Positions 50,681-59,167 of a stretch of DNA of 64,000 bases are shown piece after piece; positions within the stretch are counted from its first letter, which is position 1; the number at the start of each line of letters is the position of its first letter. The DNA is from JASHPR01 sp963842355 (GTDB lineage: Bacteria > Actinomycetota > Actinomycetes > Streptosporangiales > Streptosporangiaceae): NCBI GenBank assembly GCA_963842355.1, contig CAWJGC010000011.1, positions 124,001 through 188,000 on the forward strand, written 5' to 3'. Under the pieces are notes generated by a model. That model saw only the letters and a list, made by a program, of their open reading frames with translations. It was not told where the DNA came from and made no database searches. The position numbers were made by a program, and so were the translations under genes.

Positions 50681-51339
50681 CGATCCGCGTGCTAGTCGCC
50701 GACGACCAGGCCCTTGTTCGCGGCAGCTTCCGCATCCTCGTGGACACCGCACCCGACCTCATCTCGATCGGCGAGGCGGCGACCGGCACCGAGGCCGTCG
50801 AGATCGCCCGGCGCGAAAAACCCGACATCGTCTTGATGGACATCCGGATGCCCGACATGGACGGAATCGAAGCGACCCGGCAGATCACCGCATCCCCGCA
50901 GACCTCGGCCGCCCGCGTGCTGATCCTGACCACCTTCGACCTCGACGAGTACGTGTTCGCGGCGCTGCGCGCCGGCGCCAGCGGCTTCCTGCTCAAGGAC
51001 ACCCGGCCAGCCGATCTGCTGGCCGCGATCCGGATCGTCACGGCCGGCGACGCACTGCTCGCCCCCGCCATCACCCGGCGGCTCATCGAGGAGTTCACCC
51101 GGCACCCCGAACCCCAGCAGCGCCCGGCAGCCGCGGTTGATGAGATAACCGAACGGGAACGGGAAGTCCTCACCCTGATCGGACTCGGCCTGTCCAACAC
51201 CGAGATCGCGTCCCACCTGCACGTCAGCCTGTCCACCGCAAAGACCCACGTCGGCCGCCTGCTCACCAAGCTCGGCGCGCGCGACCGTGCCCAGCTCGTC
51301 ATCGCCGCCTACAACACCGGCCTCGTCCACCCGCCATAA
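50677..51339 (+). CDS. NarL/LuxR family response regulator
   Basis: 220 aa. Receiver: VLVADDQALVRGSFRIL, phospho-acceptor Asp in DIVLMDIRMPDMDGIEA, Thr in VLILTTFDLDEY, Lys in GFLLKDTRPADLL. LuxR HTH: EITEREREVLTLIGLGLSNT, EIASHLHVSLSTAKTHVGRL. Coupled to the kinase (ATGA). Likely controls the divergent ABC operon. Confidence 0.93.
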   Translation: MTIRVLVADDQALVRGSFRILVDTAPDLISIGEAATGTEAVEIARREKPDIVLMDIRMPDMDGIEATRQITASPQTSAARVLILTTFDLDEYVFAALRAGASGFLLKDTRPADLLAAIRIVTAGDALLAPAITRRLIEEFTRHPEPQQRPAAAVDEITEREREVLTLIGLGLSNTEIASHLHVSLSTAKTHVGRLLTKLGARDRAQLVIAAYNTGLVHPP

Positions 51340-51597
51340 GCGAGCGCGGGACAGTCCTCTCCCGCACAAACCCAGGCGCGCCTGCCGGGCAGCCGCCATA
51401 CCCGCCCGCCAGCGATCTGCCCCGCTGGAAAGCCCGGCAGTTCCGGCCTCCGGAACCCGGCCGACGGGCTGAGCGACCAGACGGCGCTCGCGCACGCATT
51501 CGCCGACGACCCGCAAGGCTCAATGGGCGAACCAGGAACAGCCGAAGTGTCCCGTGAAGAGGGCGCCTTCCGATACGCCGAACTGGACAATCTGTGC

Positions 51598-51703
51598 GAT
51601 CGACGAGCTGGCCCAGCGTGGCGAACCCGTGATTTGAATACGCCCATTTCGTGCCTGGCTCGGCATCGACGTGGAGCCCATCGCGGTAATACTCGGCGAG
51701 ACG
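51598..51703 (-). pseudogene. Serine-hydrolase (beta-lactamase family) fragment
   Basis: LAEYYRDGLHVDAEPGTKWA then YSNHGFATLGQLVDR matches the YSN motif region of class-C-type beta-lactamase/serine hydrolases. Both the upstream SxxK part and the downstream half are missing or in other frames. The surrounding 51340-51960 gap (about 620 bp) contains no intact gene, and other short hydrolase-like pieces appear out of frame, so it is a decayed gene. Confidence 0.55.
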
Positions 51704-51960
51704 CCGTGCCCGTAGAACCACGCCAGTGACCCGCCGCAGACCGCCTCTGCGGCCAGGCCGCGGTCGCCTGGCCCCCGGCCGTCTGGGCGATGCCGCCGGG
51801 GAAGGACGACGTCCTGGGCATCCCGCGGTCCACGCCGCACAGATCTGGGCCTCGGCCGACGAGGACACGTAGCCGGAGGCCAATTCCCGCTGGGCCGTCC
51901 GCAGCCTCGGAACCGGAGGGACCGCCCGGTCCGGGCGATCCGTCGCGATAGCCTTCGGGA

Positions 51961-52887
51961 ATGAAGATCGGTTTCGGCGCCCCGGTGTCGGGCGCCTGGG
52001 CGACGCCGGGCAACCTCGCCCGCTTCGCCGGCCGGGCCGAGCAGGCCGGCTACGCGTCGCTGTGGAGCTTCCAGCGGTTGCTCGTGCCCGAGGGCTCCGG
52101 CATGGACCCGGTGTACCGAAGCGTTCTCGACCCCCTGACGGCCCTCGCCTACGCGGCCGCGGGCACGTCGCGGATCAGGCTCGGGGTGGCCGTGGTCAAC
52201 CTCCCGTTCGTGTCCCCCGCCTACCTGGCGAAGCAGGCGGCCACGGTGGACGTCTTGTCCGGCGGCCGGCTCGACCTGGGCCTCGGCATCGGCTGGATGC
52301 CGGAGGAGTTCGCCGCCACAGGCGCGTCCATGGGCCGCCGCGGCCCGCGCGCTGCCGAGTACGTCGCGGTGCTGCGCACGCTCTGGGCGGGCGGCATCAG
52401 CGAGTTCGCGGGCGAGTTCTACGAGATTCCGCGCAGCACCGTGGCGCCGGTGCCGGTACAGCCCGGCGGTCCCCCGGTACTGCTGGGCGGCCTGGCCAAG
52501 CCTGCCCTCGAGCGCGCGGGCCGGATCGCGGACGGCTGGGTCACCTCCAGCCGGACCGACCTGTCCCGGATCGCCGAGGGAGTCGCCGTCATCCGCGCGG
52601 CCGCGTCCCAGGCCGGGCGCGACCCGGACGCGGTGCGGATCATCTGCCGCGGCGTGGTCAGGGCCGGTGCCGGTGCGCCGGCCCCGGCGGGCGAGGGCCG
52701 GTTGTTGCTGTCGGGAAGCCCGGAGCAGATCCGCGACGACACCCGCTGGCTGGCCGGCCAGGGGGTCACCGAAATCTTCTACGACCTGAACTGGGATCCC
52801 CTGGTGGGCTCGCCCGACGCCGACCCGGCCGCCGCGACCGCCCGCGCTGAGGAGATCCTCGAGGCACTCGCGCCGGCCGGCGACTGA
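51961..52887 (+). CDS. LLM class (probably F420-dependent) oxidoreductase
   Basis: 308 aa, luciferase-like monooxygenase fold. MKIGFGAPVSGAWATPGNLA, then the conserved substrate/cofactor loop TSRIRLGVAVVNLPFVSPAY, LAKQAATVDVLSGGRLDLGL then GIGWMPEEF, and VPVQPGGPPVLLGGLAKPAL then ERAGRIADGW. GIGW and SGGR.DLG are diagnostic for the F420-linked LLM subfamily common in actinomycetes. Substrate unknown. No clear ribosome binding site is visible; the start is set by homology. Confidence 0.88.
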   Translation: MKIGFGAPVSGAWATPGNLARFAGRAEQAGYASLWSFQRLLVPEGSGMDPVYRSVLDPLTALAYAAAGTSRIRLGVAVVNLPFVSPAYLAKQAATVDVLSGGRLDLGLGIGWMPEEFAATGASMGRRGPRAAEYVAVLRTLWAGGISEFAGEFYEIPRSTVAPVPVQPGGPPVLLGGLAKPALERAGRIADGWVTSSRTDLSRIAEGVAVIRAAASQAGRDPDAVRIICRGVVRAGAGAPAPAGEGRLLLSGSPEQIRDDTRWLAGQGVTEIFYDLNWDPLVGSPDADPAAATARAEEILEALAPAGD

Positions 52888-52903
52888 TCCGGCGGCAGCC
52901 GGA
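52888..52903. terminator. Short hairpin after LLM gene
   Basis: TCCGGC-ggca-GCCGGA directly follows the stop codon. It has a 6-bp stem with a tetraloop and no T-tract, and lies between convergent genes. A weak terminator at best. Confidence 0.35.
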
Positions 52904-52951
52904 GAAGATCGTAGCAGCGGCAGGGCGCGACATGGACCGCGGCCGCGGGCG

Positions 52952-53581
52952 CTAGCGGACGCCTGCCGGCCGGAATTGGACGCTGATCCTCGGCCCCGTG
53001 GCGCGAGCCGTCTTGGGTATGGAGTGCTCCCAGGTGCGCTGGCAGCTTCCGCCCATCACGAGCAGGTCGCCGTGACTCAGGTCGTGGCGCAGCGTGGCGC
53101 CGCCGCCGCGCGGGCGGAGCAGCAGCGAGCGGGGCGCTCCCAGCGAGACGATCGCGACCATGGTGTCTTCGGTGCTGCCCCGCCCGATGGTGTCGCCGTG
53201 CCAGGCGACGCTGTCCCGGCCGTCCCGGTACAGGCACAGGCCGGCGGTGCGGAACGGCTCACCCAGTTCCGCGCCGTAGTGCTCGTCCAGCTTCTGACGG
53301 GCTTCCTCCAGCATGGGGTCGGGCAGCGGCTCCCCCTCGGCGTAGAAGCTGAGCAGCCGCGGGACGTCGACGACACGGTCGTACATGCGCCGCTTCTCCG
53401 CGCGCCACGGCACGGTCCGGGCCAGCCGGTCGAACAGCGCGTCCGCGCCGGCGATCCAGCCCGGGCGGACGTCGATCCAGGCTCCGCGGGCGAGCGTCGT
53501 CCGCTGCACGGAGGTCCCCAGCGGGCCCGGGCCGTCGTTGCCGCACAGGTCCAGCAGGGAGCCCTGTAGTCCTTGGGTCAT
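52952..53581 (-). CDS. AlkB-type alpha-ketoglutarate-dependent dioxygenase (DNA alkylation repair)
   Basis: 209 aa. The HxD motif WHGD gives H128 and D130; the distal His is H186 in RTWEHSIPK; 2-oxoglutarate-binding arginines are in PRISVQFRP (R198, R204). Other family segments: YDRVVDVPRLLSFYAEGEPL, FRTAGLCLYRDGRDSVAWHG, VSLGAPRSLLLRPRGGG. All iron and cofactor ligands are present. It removes methyl lesions (1-methyladenine, 3-methylcytosine) from DNA or RNA. A LexA-like box lies 20 bp upstream of the start. Confidence 0.93.
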   Translation of the reverse strand: MTQGLQGSLLDLCGNDGPGPLGTSVQRTTLARGAWIDVRPGWIAGADALFDRLARTVPWRAEKRRMYDRVVDVPRLLSFYAEGEPLPDPMLEEARQKLDEHYGAELGEPFRTAGLCLYRDGRDSVAWHGDTIGRGSTEDTMVAIVSLGAPRSLLLRPRGGGATLRHDLSHGDLLVMGGSCQRTWEHSIPKTARATGPRISVQFRPAGVR

Positions 53582-53601
53582 GCCTTCAGTTTACGACACC
53601 G

Positions 53602-53617
53602 TCAAACACATATTCGA
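53602..53617. promoter_or_regulatory. LexA (SOS) box-like site upstream of alkB-type gene
   Basis: TCAAACACATATTCGA matches the actinobacterial LexA consensus TCGAAC-N4-GTTCGA at 10 of 12 fixed positions, with one mismatch in each half. It lies 20-36 bp upstream of the AlkB start codon, as expected for an SOS operator. Known consensus, inferred function. Confidence 0.55.
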
Positions 53618-53695
53618 TCATGAGGGCCCTAGCTGACCGGTCCCGGGCGCAGGCCGTGAGCCGGGGCTGGGCCGGGCGCTAGAAGCGCCAGCCAG

Positions 53696-53870
53696 TTGAC
53701 AGCGCGGTTAACCGGGAGCTGGCGCCAGGCCGGGCCGTCCGCCCCCGCGACAACTTTTGCCCCGTTTCGGGGCCTTCATCTTCACCGTCGGCCCGCCGCC
53801 CCGGCATCCCAACCGCGTGAATGCGAGTCTGGTGTACACCCGTGTACAGCAAGCTCACATTCATCGCCGG
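53696..53870. repeat. Dispersed repeat, copy 2 (truncated, with 46-nt palindrome)
   Basis: This shares CTGGCGCCAGGCCGG, a CCCGTTTCG segment, CCCGCCGCCCCGGCATCCC and the 46-nt palindrome (53818-53863: outer TGAATG/CATTCA, inner TGTACAC-cc-GTGTACA) with copies 1 and 3, but is more diverged. It has only one unit of the 21-bp array before the palindrome. After the palindrome, where the other copies carry the GAATTCAGGGCAT flank, it continues straight into a 13-bp tandem array. It lacks the far left flank of the other copies. Confidence 0.75.
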
Positions 53871-54039
53871 CCACGGCGGACGGCCACGGCGGACGGCCAC
53901 GGCGGACGGCCACGGCGGACGGCCACGGCGGACGGCCACGGCGGACGGCCACGGCGGACGGCCACGGCGGACGGCCACGGCGGACGGCCACGGCGGACGG
54001 CCACGGCGGACGGCCACGGCGGACGGCCACGGCGGACGG
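53871..54039. repeat. Thirteen identical tandem copies of a 13-bp unit
   Basis: The unit CCACGGCGGACGG is repeated exactly 13 times with no mismatch (169 bp). Because 13 is not a multiple of 3, every reading frame cycles through a 13-residue peptide repeat, so the long open frames crossing it are artefacts. Perfect identity indicates a young or actively homogenised minisatellite. It joins dispersed repeat copy 2 on its left to a truncated nuclease gene on its right. Confidence 0.95.
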
Positions 54040-54168
54040 CTCGTCCGGGTCCAGGGCCCGGATCGAGTCCACGACCAGCCGGTGGTGCTGGCGGCCAGCA
54101 GCGCGGCGGCGGCCGGCGGCCGAGTCTTCCTGGCCCAGGTTCAGCATGTTGTTGCTGGTGAACAGCAC
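54040..54168 (-). pseudogene. N-terminal fragment of an endonuclease/exonuclease/phosphatase family protein
   Basis: From the GTG at 54166-54168 the minus strand reads VLFTSNNMLNLGQEDSAAGR, RRAAGRQHHRLVVDSIRALD and PDEPS, the first ~45 residues of an EEP-family nuclease (N in the NMLNLG strand is the family metal/phosphate Asn region). The next expected residues, DVLAVQE with the catalytic Glu, are replaced by the 13-bp array. The gene is therefore cut off by the repeat. It lies just downstream of the large LuxR gene on the same strand. Confidence 0.6.
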
Positions 54169-54204
54169 GGAATCCGGGCGGTCCGCGGCGGGCCCAAGGC
54201 AGCC

Positions 54205-57200
54205 TCAGCGTTCCCGCTGGGCGGGCGGCCCGAGACCCTGCGCGTGGGCGATGGCCGCGGCCTCGGTCCGACTGCCCGCGCCCAGCTTGGCCAGGATGTT
54301 CGAGACGTGCACGCTGGCGGTCTTGGTCGCGATGAACAGCTCGGCACCGATCTCCCGGTTGCTCTGCCCGGCCGCGAGCAAGCGCAGCACCTCGATCTCC
54401 CGGTCGGTCAGCCCGGCCAGGGGACTGCGCGCCGCCGCTCCCCCGGACTCCGCGCCGCTGCGACCCGCGGCCGCACCGGAAGCCGCCCGGTCCGACAGCC
54501 GGGCCCGGCGGGCCAGGTCGGCCAGGACCGCGCGCAGCGGCCTCGCCTCGATCTGGTCCGCGACCTCGACCGCGGCCAGCAACTCCTGCTGGGCCTCGTC
54601 CCGGCGGCCGGTCTCGGCCAGGGCCCCGGCCAGCCGCCAGCGTGACCGCGCGGTCTCGTAGACGAATCCGGGCCCGAACGCGTCGACCACGGCCTGCCAG
54701 GCGGCCGGGTCGTTGTCGCCCTGGGCCCGCCGCCACTCGGCCTCGGCGCGCGCGAGCCAGCCTCGTCCCTCCACCCCGAGCACGGACTTGGGACGGCTGG
54801 GGTAGGCGGCGCCCACGCGGGCGATCCTGACCAGGTCGCTGGCCTCTTCCACCGCCGCGGACGCGCGCTCGGCGTCACCGGCCGCCCGAGCCAGCCAGGC
54901 CCGGTCGGCCAGCGCGGACAGCCCCACGGCGGCGGGCCGGATCACCGTCGGCCGGTAGCCTGCCTCCCACATCTCGCTGGCGCCGATCGTCGCCTTGGCC
55001 TCGGCCAGCGCCTTCTCCAGGTCGCCGTGCCAGAGCGCGTGCTCGGCGAGCAGGCCGCGGCCGATGAACTCGGTGAACCGGTCCGTGAGGAAGAACGGCT
55101 CCAGCCAGGTCCGGCGATTCGCCACCGTCGGCTCGTCCCTGGCGATGTCCACGAACAGGGCCATGGCCGACAGCCTGGCCTCGGCCGCGCTCGTGACCCG
55201 GGTGACGAAACCGTCGGCGAGATCCTGCGCGTGGCCCCACTCGCCGGCCGCGTAGTGCGCCAGGTAGTGCAGGTACTGCAGGTCGTAGCCGTACGGCGCG
55301 AGGCCGACGCCTGCGTCCTCGGCCCGGCGGACACCCTGGTGCGCCATTTTGCTCGCGGCATCCAGGTCTCCCGATTCGAGCTGGACCCGGGCCAGCTGGA
55401 ACGCCGCCCGCAATTCGACGCCGAGGAACACACCGGAGCGGTGAGCCTGCTGGTAGGCCCGGGTGAACAGCCCGATGGCCTCCTCGATTCGCCCGGCCCG
55501 CTCGCTGAGCTGGCCCAGCGTCACCAGCGAATCCGCCTCCACCCACGGGGCGTCGGCCGCGCGCGCGGCCGCCAGGGCCTGCTCGGCCCGGGACCGGGCC
55601 GGGGTCTCGTCCTCCATCGACAGGAGGGCCCGGGCGTGGGTCGCCAGGGCGCGCGCACGCTCCCACCGCGGCGGCTCCTCGGGCAGCGCGTCCACCGCGG
55701 CCTCGGCGGCCGCGATGGCGGCGGGGTCCTCGTCGATGTCGAGCAGGAGGTACGACAGGCGCTCGTTGGCCCGGCAGAACAGCACCGGGTCGTCTGCGCC
55801 GCCCTCGCCGAGGTAGCTGATCAGGCGGCGCAGTTGCTGCACGGCCCGGGTGATGTCGCCGACGTCGGCAGCGCTGAGCGCGGACCGGAACGCGAGCTTG
55901 CCGCGGGCCAGCCCGCTCAGCTTCTCCGGGTCCTCGACCCGCTCCCACAGCGAAAGCGCCAGGTCGTAGTGCCGGTGCGCCTCGGCCGGGGCGGCCAGCC
56001 GCTCGGCCTCCCGCCCGGCCGCCACCGACGCCGCGAACGCCCCGGGTATGTCGTGGCTGGCCAGGCTGTGGTGCGCCAGTTCCGCCGCCGTCCCGGGGAC
56101 TTCGGCCAGCCGACGCTCGTCGGAAAGCAGCTCGGCCAGGCGGCCGTGCAGCCGGGTCCTCTCGCCGGGCAGCAGATCGCCGTAGATGGCCTCCCGCAGC
56201 AGCGCGTGCCGGAACGCGTATCCCCGATCGCCGTCTGGCACCAGCAACTGGTGCGCGACCGCCTCCCTGACTGCGTCGTCGTATTCCGGCGCGGCCAGCC
56301 CGGACGCCTGCCGGGCCAGCTCGTCATCCACCCGCCGTCCGGTGACCGCCGCCGCCCGCAGCACCTGCTGGGCCTCGGGAGAGAGCTTCTCGGTCCGGGC
56401 CAGCAGCAGATCGGCGAGCTCGGCGGGGAGCTCACTGCCCGCCGACGAGGCCGCCAGCAGTTCCTCGGCGTAGTAGGCGTTGCCCTCGGCGCGGGTGATC
56501 AGGCTGTCGAGCATCGCGGCGTCCAGCGGCCGGGCGGACAGCGAGGTCAGGTGCTCGGCCATGGCCGTCGCGTCGAGCGGTCCCAGCGCCACGCTGGTCA
56601 CGCTGGGCAGCCGGGACAGCTCGGCGACTACCGGCCGCAGCGGATGCCTGCGGTACATGTCGTCGGTGCGGTAGGTGACCACGATCGCCAGCCGCTCCCG
56701 GTGCAGGGCCCGGCTCAGGAACGTGACCAGGTCACGGGTGGAGCGGTCGGCCCAGTGCAGGTCCTCGAGCACCAGCAGCACCGGGCTGGCCTCGGCCAGC
56801 TCGCTGAGCATGCCGAGCACCGCGCCGAACAGCTGCTGCTGCGCCAGGCCCGGCATGTCGCCGCCGGGCGGCTTGCCCTGATCGACATCGGGAAGCAGCC
56901 GGGACAGCACCGGCCGGGCGGCCAGCGCGTCGAGCAGCGGACCGCGCGCCAGCGGGCCGGCGGCCGCGTCCCGCAGCGCGTCGGCGAGCGGCAGGTAAGG
57001 CACGGTATCCGCAAGCTCCGCGCAGCGGCCGGTCAGCACCGCGTAGCCGCGCTCCCTGGCCTGGGCCGACAGCTCAGTGACCAGGCGCGTCTTGCCCACA
57101 CCCGCATCGCCGCTGACCAGGGCCACGACCGGCCGGCCCGCCGCGGCCTCGCCGAGCAGGGTGAGCAGGCGGCCGAGCTCGGCCTTCCTGCCGACCAGCC

Positions 57201-57222
57201 GTCCTCGCAGTACCTCGGGCAT
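54205..57222 (-). CDS. LAL-type large ATP-binding LuxR regulator
   Basis: 1005 aa. N-terminal AAA/STAND ATPase: LVGRKAELGRLLTLLGEAAA, Walker A SGDAGVGKTRLVTE (about residue 37), Walker B VLLVLEDLHWADRSTRDLV (about 155). The central ~550 residues are TPR-like helical repeats. The C-terminal LuxR HTH is LAGLTDREIEVLRLLAAGQS then NREIGAELFIATKTASVHVS (about 945-990). LAL proteins are large activators of secondary metabolism and carbon use. The ATG at 57220-57222 is chosen over 57252. It lies downstream of the P450 gene on the same strand, separated by 122 bp. Confidence 0.92.
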   Translation of the reverse strand: MPEVLRGRLVGRKAELGRLLTLLGEAAAGRPVVALVSGDAGVGKTRLVTELSAQARERGYAVLTGRCAELADTVPYLPLADALRDAAAGPLARGPLLDALAARPVLSRLLPDVDQGKPPGGDMPGLAQQQLFGAVLGMLSELAEASPVLLVLEDLHWADRSTRDLVTFLSRALHRERLAIVVTYRTDDMYRRHPLRPVVAELSRLPSVTSVALGPLDATAMAEHLTSLSARPLDAAMLDSLITRAEGNAYYAEELLAASSAGSELPAELADLLLARTEKLSPEAQQVLRAAAVTGRRVDDELARQASGLAAPEYDDAVREAVAHQLLVPDGDRGYAFRHALLREAIYGDLLPGERTRLHGRLAELLSDERRLAEVPGTAAELAHHSLASHDIPGAFAASVAAGREAERLAAPAEAHRHYDLALSLWERVEDPEKLSGLARGKLAFRSALSAADVGDITRAVQQLRRLISYLGEGGADDPVLFCRANERLSYLLLDIDEDPAAIAAAEAAVDALPEEPPRWERARALATHARALLSMEDETPARSRAEQALAAARAADAPWVEADSLVTLGQLSERAGRIEEAIGLFTRAYQQAHRSGVFLGVELRAAFQLARVQLESGDLDAASKMAHQGVRRAEDAGVGLAPYGYDLQYLHYLAHYAAGEWGHAQDLADGFVTRVTSAAEARLSAMALFVDIARDEPTVANRRTWLEPFFLTDRFTEFIGRGLLAEHALWHGDLEKALAEAKATIGASEMWEAGYRPTVIRPAAVGLSALADRAWLARAAGDAERASAAVEEASDLVRIARVGAAYPSRPKSVLGVEGRGWLARAEAEWRRAQGDNDPAAWQAVVDAFGPGFVYETARSRWRLAGALAETGRRDEAQQELLAAVEVADQIEARPLRAVLADLARRARLSDRAASGAAAGRSGAESGGAAARSPLAGLTDREIEVLRLLAAGQSNREIGAELFIATKTASVHVSNILAKLGAGSRTEAAAIAHAQGLGPPAQRER

Positions 57223-57344
57223 ACGTCCTAGTATCCCAGCTGCTGCCGACATTCGCCCGATCGCGATGGTCGCCCCGGGCGGGCCCGGGAGGAGCCCGGA
57301 GCGGGGAACGTGCTCGGGAGCCGGCCCGTTTCCGGGTTCAGGCG

Positions 57345-58574
57345 CTAGGTCCGGGGTGCGGATGGGGTAAACCGCACCGGCATGTGCTTGATGCCGTTCA
57401 GGAAATTGGACCGGAGCCTGCTGACCTCGCCGGCGAGCTCGATATCCGGCATCCGCTCGGCGAGCGTGGCCAGCAGGACCCGGAGCTCGAGGGCGGCCAG
57501 GTGCCGGCCCAGGCAGAAGTGCGGCCCGCCGCCGCCGAAGCCGACATGAGGATTGGGGTCACGGCCGATGTCGAATTCCTGCGGGTCGGTGAACACGCTC
57601 TCGTCGCGGTTGCCCGACGCGTAGAAGACCACGACCTTGTCGCCCTCGGCGATCGCCTGGCCGCCGAGCTCGGTGTCGCCGGCCGCGGTGCGCCGGAACT
57701 GGTTCACCGGGCTGACCCAGCGGACGATCTCCTCGGCGGCCGTGGGGATCAGTCCGGGATCGGCCAGCAGCCGCTGCCACTGGCCGGGATGTTCGAAGAA
57801 CGCGTGCATGCCGCCGGAGGCCGCGTTGCGCGTGGTCTCGTTGCCGGCCACGGTCAGCAGCAGGAAGAACAGGTCGAACTCGCTGGTGGTCAGCACCTCG
57901 CCGGTGTCATCGGGCTGCAGCAGCCGGGTCACGATGTCGTCGGCCGGCTCGGCACGGCGGCGCTCGGCCAGCTCGTGCGCGTAGGCGTAGATCTCCGCGG
58001 CCGCTTCCATCCCTTCCTCGGGCGAGGACCTGAACTCGGGGTCGTCGAAGCCGACCAGCCGGTTGGACAGGTCGAAGATCCGGTCGCGGTCCTCGGCCGG
58101 CGCGCCGACCAGCTCGCAGATGACCTGCAGCGGGAGCGGCGCGGCGATGTCGGTGACGAAGTCCGCCTCGCCGCGGGGTACCACCTCGTCGATCAGCGTG
58201 TCGCAGATCTCCCTGACGTGCTTGGTCAGCCTGCCGATCATCCGCGGCGTGAACCCGCGGTTCACGAAGCTGCGCTGCCGGGTGTGCTGCGGCGGGTCCA
58301 TGTTGAGCATCATCAGCCGCTGCATCTCGATCTGGTCCTCCGGCGTCTCGGCGAACAGCACGAGCCGCCGACTCGAGGAGAAGATCTCGGGATGCCGCGA
58401 GATGTGCTCGATGTCGGCGTGGCCGGTGACCGCCCAGAACCCGGGCCACGCGGGGTCCCCGCCGTTCGCGTGCCAGTACACCGGCGCATGCTGGCGCAGC
58501 CAGGTGAACTGATCGTGCGGAGCACCCCCGCGTTGGTAGGCATCCACGTCCACTAGGTTGATCTCGGGCGCCAC
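57345..58574 (-). CDS. Cytochrome P450
   Basis: 409 aa soluble bacterial P450. I-helix AGNETTRNAASGGMHAF (the oxygen-activating AGxxT), ExxR in AAEEIVRWVSPV, and heme loop FGGGGPHFCLGRHLA with axial Cys354. The first ~60 residues have the meander typical of CYP125/CYP142/linalool-hydroxylase relatives (YWHANGGDPAWPGFWAVTGH). It needs ferredoxin and reductase partners, none of which are encoded nearby. Steroid or terpenoid substrates are typical of these relatives but not shown here. Confidence 0.93.
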   Translation of the reverse strand: MAPEINLVDVDAYQRGGAPHDQFTWLRQHAPVYWHANGGDPAWPGFWAVTGHADIEHISRHPEIFSSSRRLVLFAETPEDQIEMQRLMMLNMDPPQHTRQRSFVNRGFTPRMIGRLTKHVREICDTLIDEVVPRGEADFVTDIAAPLPLQVICELVGAPAEDRDRIFDLSNRLVGFDDPEFRSSPEEGMEAAAEIYAYAHELAERRRAEPADDIVTRLLQPDDTGEVLTTSEFDLFFLLLTVAGNETTRNAASGGMHAFFEHPGQWQRLLADPGLIPTAAEEIVRWVSPVNQFRRTAAGDTELGGQAIAEGDKVVVFYASGNRDESVFTDPQEFDIGRDPNPHVGFGGGGPHFCLGRHLAALELRVLLATLAERMPDIELAGEVSRLRSNFLNGIKHMPVRFTPSAPRT

Positions 58575-58682
58575 TGCGGCCTCCGTCCGTGGCTGGAACC
58601 GATGTCACCGACGATACGATTATTTCCGCCGAATTACCCGCCCGGCATCGGCCGGGCGGCCGGCGGCATGAGGGGATACAAG

Positions 58683-59162
58683 GTGTCAGAACAAACGCCG
58701 ACCTCCGATGCGGCGCCCAGCCCCGACGAAGAGACCACCATCTCCTACCGGGCCGTCGGCACGGGACTCCCGGTCGTCACTCACTCGGGCGAACAGTTCG
58801 GCGTGGTCGAGCATGTCCTCGAGGTCCCCGAGTTCGACCTGTTCGACGGCATCGTGGTGTACACGGGAACCGGGCTCGGCGCGATCCGCGCGAAGAGCGA
58901 GCACCGCGCGCGTGCCGAGATGCTGCGGACCGGGCAGGCGAGGGGCTGGATCCGGTTCGTAGACGCCGACCAGGTGGAGGCGATCACCCCCGGCTACGTC
59001 AAGTGCAAGTTCGAGAAGGCCCAGGTGGCCGATCTGCCCGTACCCGACGCCCCGCCCGTCTTCGAGCCCGATATGGCCCGGGAGGACCGCGCGGCGACTC
59101 ACGCGGGGTGGGGTCCGTGGTTCGGCCGGTGGTTCGGCCGCCCGCACTGGACCCGCAAGTAA
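58683..59162 (+). CDS. PRC-barrel-like domain protein
   Basis: 159 aa. The core (about residues 20-115) reads TISYRAVGTGLPVVTHSGEQ, FGVVEHVLEVPEFDLFDGIV and GWIRFVDADQVEAITPGYVK, the pattern of actinomycete PRC-barrel proteins (a beta-barrel with a G.VE.VL...E.D.FDGI motif). The C-terminus ends in Trp-rich WGPWFGRWFGRPHW. The GTG at 58683 has GAGGGG 7 nt upstream; the frame from 58602 is less likely. Such proteins act as adaptors in RNA maturation or photosynthetic complexes elsewhere; here function is unknown. Divergent from the P450. Confidence 0.72.
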   Translation: MSEQTPTSDAAPSPDEETTISYRAVGTGLPVVTHSGEQFGVVEHVLEVPEFDLFDGIVVYTGTGLGAIRAKSEHRARAEMLRTGQARGWIRFVDADQVEAITPGYVKCKFEKAQVADLPVPDAPPVFEPDMAREDRAATHAGWGPWFGRWFGRPHWTRK

Positions 59163-59167
59163 CGGCC

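Noticed and set aside
53871..54039. CRISPR array
   Set aside because: The units are 13 bp, contiguous and without spacers, and no cas genes are near.
53861..54736. Long open frames crossing the 13-bp array
   Set aside because: A 13-bp perfect repeat opens all frames and yields a cyclic 13-residue peptide; there is no start signal and the frames run antisense through the LuxR gene.
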